Part shown: positions 32,534 to 34,428 of the stretch, in pieces
Layout of the letters: each line of letters starts with the position of its first letter
Position numbering within the stretch: the stretch's first letter is position 1
Assembly (NCBI GenBank): GCA_903897335.1
Contig: CAIUAY010000210.1
Location: 1 to 34,428 of the forward strand
Direction of reading: 5' to 3'
Source: an uncultured Chromatium sp.
Lineage (GTDB): Bacteria; Pseudomonadota; Gammaproteobacteria; Chromatiales; Chromatiaceae
DNA: 34,428 nt
The notes under the pieces: model-generated
The model's input: only the letters and a program-made list of their open reading frames with translations
Databases searched by the model: none
Told to the model about the DNA's origin: nothing
Position numbers and translations under genes: made by a program

Positions 32534-34348
32534 ATGGACATCGCGCTTGCCAGACAGCAGTTTGAAGCGGCTCAGGCCAGTCATCAGCGGCGCGTCCTGC
32601 TGTTCACTGGCGATGCGGACTGGACAGCGGCGGCTGCCTGCCAGACGGTCGCGGCACTTCCTGAACTGACGCCGGTCTGGCTGACGGAGCGTCCACTCGC
32701 AGACCAGACTTTGCCCATCCGCAACGCCATCCAGTTGCTGGGTCAGGATCTCGAACTGCTGATTTACGATGCGCATAGTGGCTTCGACCCGGACGGCTTC
32801 GGTGCCGCGACCGGCGCCATCCGAGGCGGCGGATTGCTGCTACTGTTGACTCCGCCGCTTGACGAGTGGCCACTGCTGACCGACCCACAGGCGGTGCGCA
32901 TCGCCGTCTGGCCACATTCGGCAGCCTCATTGAGCGGGCGTTTTCTTGCGCGTCTGGTGGACGTCCTGAAGTCTGATCCGATGCTCGTCACCATCCAGCA
33001 GTCCACAAGCGATCCGGTCATGGCAGACCGGCAACGCCTGACAAGGGATTATTTCACATCCGAATCCGATGGTGCTGAACCGCTGACGCCCGACCAGCAG
33101 CAGGCGGTGGCGGCAATCATCAAGACTGCGCAGGGTCGCGCCCGGCGTCCACTGGTTCTGACCGCCCATCGTGGACGCGGCAAGAGCGCGGCGCTGGGTC
33201 TGGCTGCGGGACATCTGCTCAAGACCGGCCATTGCCGGGTTCTGGTCACGGCACCAACGCGAGCCGCCGTTGCGGCGCTCTTCCGTCATGCCAATGCCAT
33301 GCTGCGCGAGGCTGATGGCACCGCGCTGACAGACAGCCTGCGGTTCTATTCGCCAGCCGCGCTGGTCGCCGAGACGCCTGCCGCCGAGTTGTTGCTGGTC
33401 GATGAGGCCGCAGGCATTCCCGCGCCGTTGCTCGCGGCTCTGCTGGAACACTATCCACGCATTATCTTTGCGACCACGGTGCACGGCTATGAAGGAACTG
33501 GTCGTGGTTTCGAGATCCGTTTCCGCGCAACGCTGAACCAACTCACCCCCGACTGGCGGGCGCTCAGGCTCGAAAGCCCGATCCGTTGGGCAGCCGATGA
33601 TCCACTGGAGGCGCTGTGCTTCCGGGCGCTCCTGCTTGATGCCGCGCCTGCGCCAGACCAGGAACTGATGGCAGCCACATCCGACACCTGCCACTGTGAG
33701 CGTCTTAACCGCAACCGGCTGGCGCAAGACGATTCAACCCTGCGCGAACTTTTCGGCCTGCTGGTGCTGGCGCACTACCAGACCCGTCCGATGGATCTGC
33801 GAATGCTGCTCGATGGGTCAAATCTGCGGATCTATGTCCTGCGGTACGGCGGGCGGATCGCCGCAACCCTGCTGGCCGCCGCAGAAGGCGATCTGGATGC
33901 CGCGCTGCATGATGCCATCTATCTGGGACAGCGTCGTCCGCGTGGTCATCTGCTACCACAGACGCTTTCCGCCCATGCCGGTCTCTATGATGCGCCGGCC
34001 TGGCGTTATCTGCGCGTGGTACGGATTGCCGTGCATCCAGCACTTAGCCGGCGTGGATTGGGGCGGCGTCTGCTGCGTCAACTCGCTCATGACGCCCGGG
34101 CGGAGGGAATCGATCTGCTTGGCGCGAGCTTTGGCGCAACGCCTGCACTGCTGCATTTCTGGGAACGCTGCGGTTATCGCGCAGCGCAGATCGGTACCAG
34201 CCGCAATGCGGCCAGCGGTGAACACGCCGTGGTCGTGCTGCGACGCCTGAACGCCCGGAGCTGGCAGTTTGCGATAGCCGCCGCAGAACATCTGGCATTG
34301 TTAATCAACATGGAAAACTTCCCAGGGATCCGGGGAAATCAACATTGA
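32534..34348 (+). CDS. tmcA: tRNA(Met) cytidine acetyltransferase, C-terminally truncated
   Basis: TmcA forms N4-acetylcytidine at the elongator tRNA-Met anticodon using ATP and acetyl-CoA. The product has an N-terminal DUF1726-like region (about 1-170). The helicase-type ATPase has Walker A TAHRGRGKSAAL near 211-221, then LLVDEAAGIPAPLL and FATTVHGYEGTGRGFEIRF. A GNAT domain includes VVRIAVHPALSRRGLGRRLL near 498-517 and LGASFGATPALLHFWERCGYR. E. coli TmcA has 671 residues and about 130 after this region. Here only about 37 residues follow SGEHAVVVLRRL before a stop at 34346-34348 (604 residues total), and downstream sequence does not look like TmcA in any frame. Activity is uncertain. ATG 32534 is the likely start. 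Confidence 0.88.
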   Translation: MDIALARQQFEAAQASHQRRVLLFTGDADWTAAAACQTVAALPELTPVWLTERPLADQTLPIRNAIQLLGQDLELLIYDAHSGFDPDGFGAATGAIRGGGLLLLLTPPLDEWPLLTDPQAVRIAVWPHSAASLSGRFLARLVDVLKSDPMLVTIQQSTSDPVMADRQRLTRDYFTSESDGAEPLTPDQQQAVAAIIKTAQGRARRPLVLTAHRGRGKSAALGLAAGHLLKTGHCRVLVTAPTRAAVAALFRHANAMLREADGTALTDSLRFYSPAALVAETPAAELLLVDEAAGIPAPLLAALLEHYPRIIFATTVHGYEGTGRGFEIRFRATLNQLTPDWRALRLESPIRWAADDPLEALCFRALLLDAAPAPDQELMAATSDTCHCERLNRNRLAQDDSTLRELFGLLVLAHYQTRPMDLRMLLDGSNLRIYVLRYGGRIAATLLAAAEGDLDAALHDAIYLGQRRPRGHLLPQTLSAHAGLYDAPAWRYLRVVRIAVHPALSRRGLGRRLLRQLAHDARAEGIDLLGASFGATPALLHFWERCGYRAAQIGTSRNAASGEHAVVVLRRLNARSWQFAIAAAEHLALLINMENFPGIRGNQH

Positions 34349-34400
34349 ATTTTTTCCTCCCCGGAGTAGCGCAACCTACCGGCTTTTTGGCCGGAGCAAC
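34328..34400. other. Structured noncoding sequence after tmcA, unassigned
   Basis: A perfect 8-bp inverted repeat (TCCGGGGA at 34329-34336, TCCCCGGA at 34353-34360) spans the tmcA stop. A second hairpin follows: ACCGGC around 34378 with GGCCGG near 34389, over a TTTTT loop. A 9-bp direct repeat AATCAACAT occurs at 34303 and 34337. The layout could be a riboswitch-like leader for a gene beyond the window, a mobile-element end, or a terminator of low T content. I could not match it to a known riboswitch consensus. From here to 34428 no gene is seen. Confidence 0.35.
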
Positions 34401-34428
34401 TTGGGGTGATCAGGATGGAATTCATTGC

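Noticed and set aside
34329-34428. Cyclic-di-GMP-I or glycine riboswitch at the right edge
   Set aside because: Short resemblances (GCGCAA, GGAGCAA) exist, but the conserved core segments of either class are not present in order, and the window ends before a downstream gene.
1-34428. tRNA or rRNA genes
   Set aside because: No cloverleaf with a TTCAA-type T-arm, and no rRNA-like sequence, was recognised by eye. A tRNAscan-SE run would settle it.

Overview
The window looks like a chromosome segment of a gammaproteobacterium, most likely a purple-sulfur-type Chromatiales/Chromatiaceae relative. I infer this from protein similarity (GlyA, NrdR, PriA, IscR with its full cluster-ligand set, TmcA), moderately high GC and gene neighbourhoods; no rRNA is present to confirm it. 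Nearly all genes are intact and densely packed. The accessory DNA is transposon debris at the left edge, one noncoding mobile remnant near 18.9-19.4 kb, and a probable junction at the right edge.

Layout. 1-1600: a frameshifted IS630-type transposase remnant, then an IS110-type remnant with a structured leader. 1.7-3.8 kb: glyA and nrdR. 3.9-6.1 kb: priA on the opposite strand. 6.3-9.3 kb: fructosamine-kinase-like gene, SixA-like phosphatase, a lipid A acyltransferase homologue and a divergent rhodanese gene. 9.3-12.6 kb (minus): iscR, cysE, mtgA and a zinc-ribbon membrane protein. 12.7-16.2 kb (plus): two related glycosyltransferases flanking an O-antigen-ligase-like protein, all joined by ATGA overlaps, probably for lipopolysaccharide assembly.

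16.4-20.5 kb: an alternative spermidine module. A fold-III ornithine/lysine decarboxylase (plus) faces, across a strong terminator, a carboxy(nor)spermidine dehydrogenase and a carboxy(nor)spermidine decarboxylase (minus). Between the two minus-strand genes lies a roughly 465-bp noncoding element. It is bounded by two same-orientation hairpins with identical TTCA loops and is rich in further hairpins. I read it as an IS200/IS605-ISC-type remnant carrying an orphan omega-RNA (HEARO-like) without an IscB/TnpB gene.

20.5-26.4 kb (minus): a DUF4124-type protein, pyrE, a large FtsX/YbbP-type permease, and a membrane protein joining a periplasmic double-Cache-like sensor to a cytoplasmic AlbA_2/Schlafen-like domain. 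26.5-30.8 kb (plus): a bacterial PH-domain protein, then an HD-GYP phosphodiesterase translationally coupled to a PAS-GGDEF-EAL protein. 30.8-32.1 kb (minus): a cyclopropane-fatty-acid-synthase-family methyltransferase overlapping the EAL gene end to end. 32.2-34.3 kb: a small cysteine-rich protein 4 bp upstream of tmcA, whose C-terminus appears cut off, followed by structured noncoding sequence to the window edge.

The observations most worth following are the orphan omega-RNA element inside the polyamine operon, the Cache-AlbA_2 fusion, the IS110 remnant with a possible bridge-RNA leader, and the truncated tmcA with unexplained structured DNA behind it.
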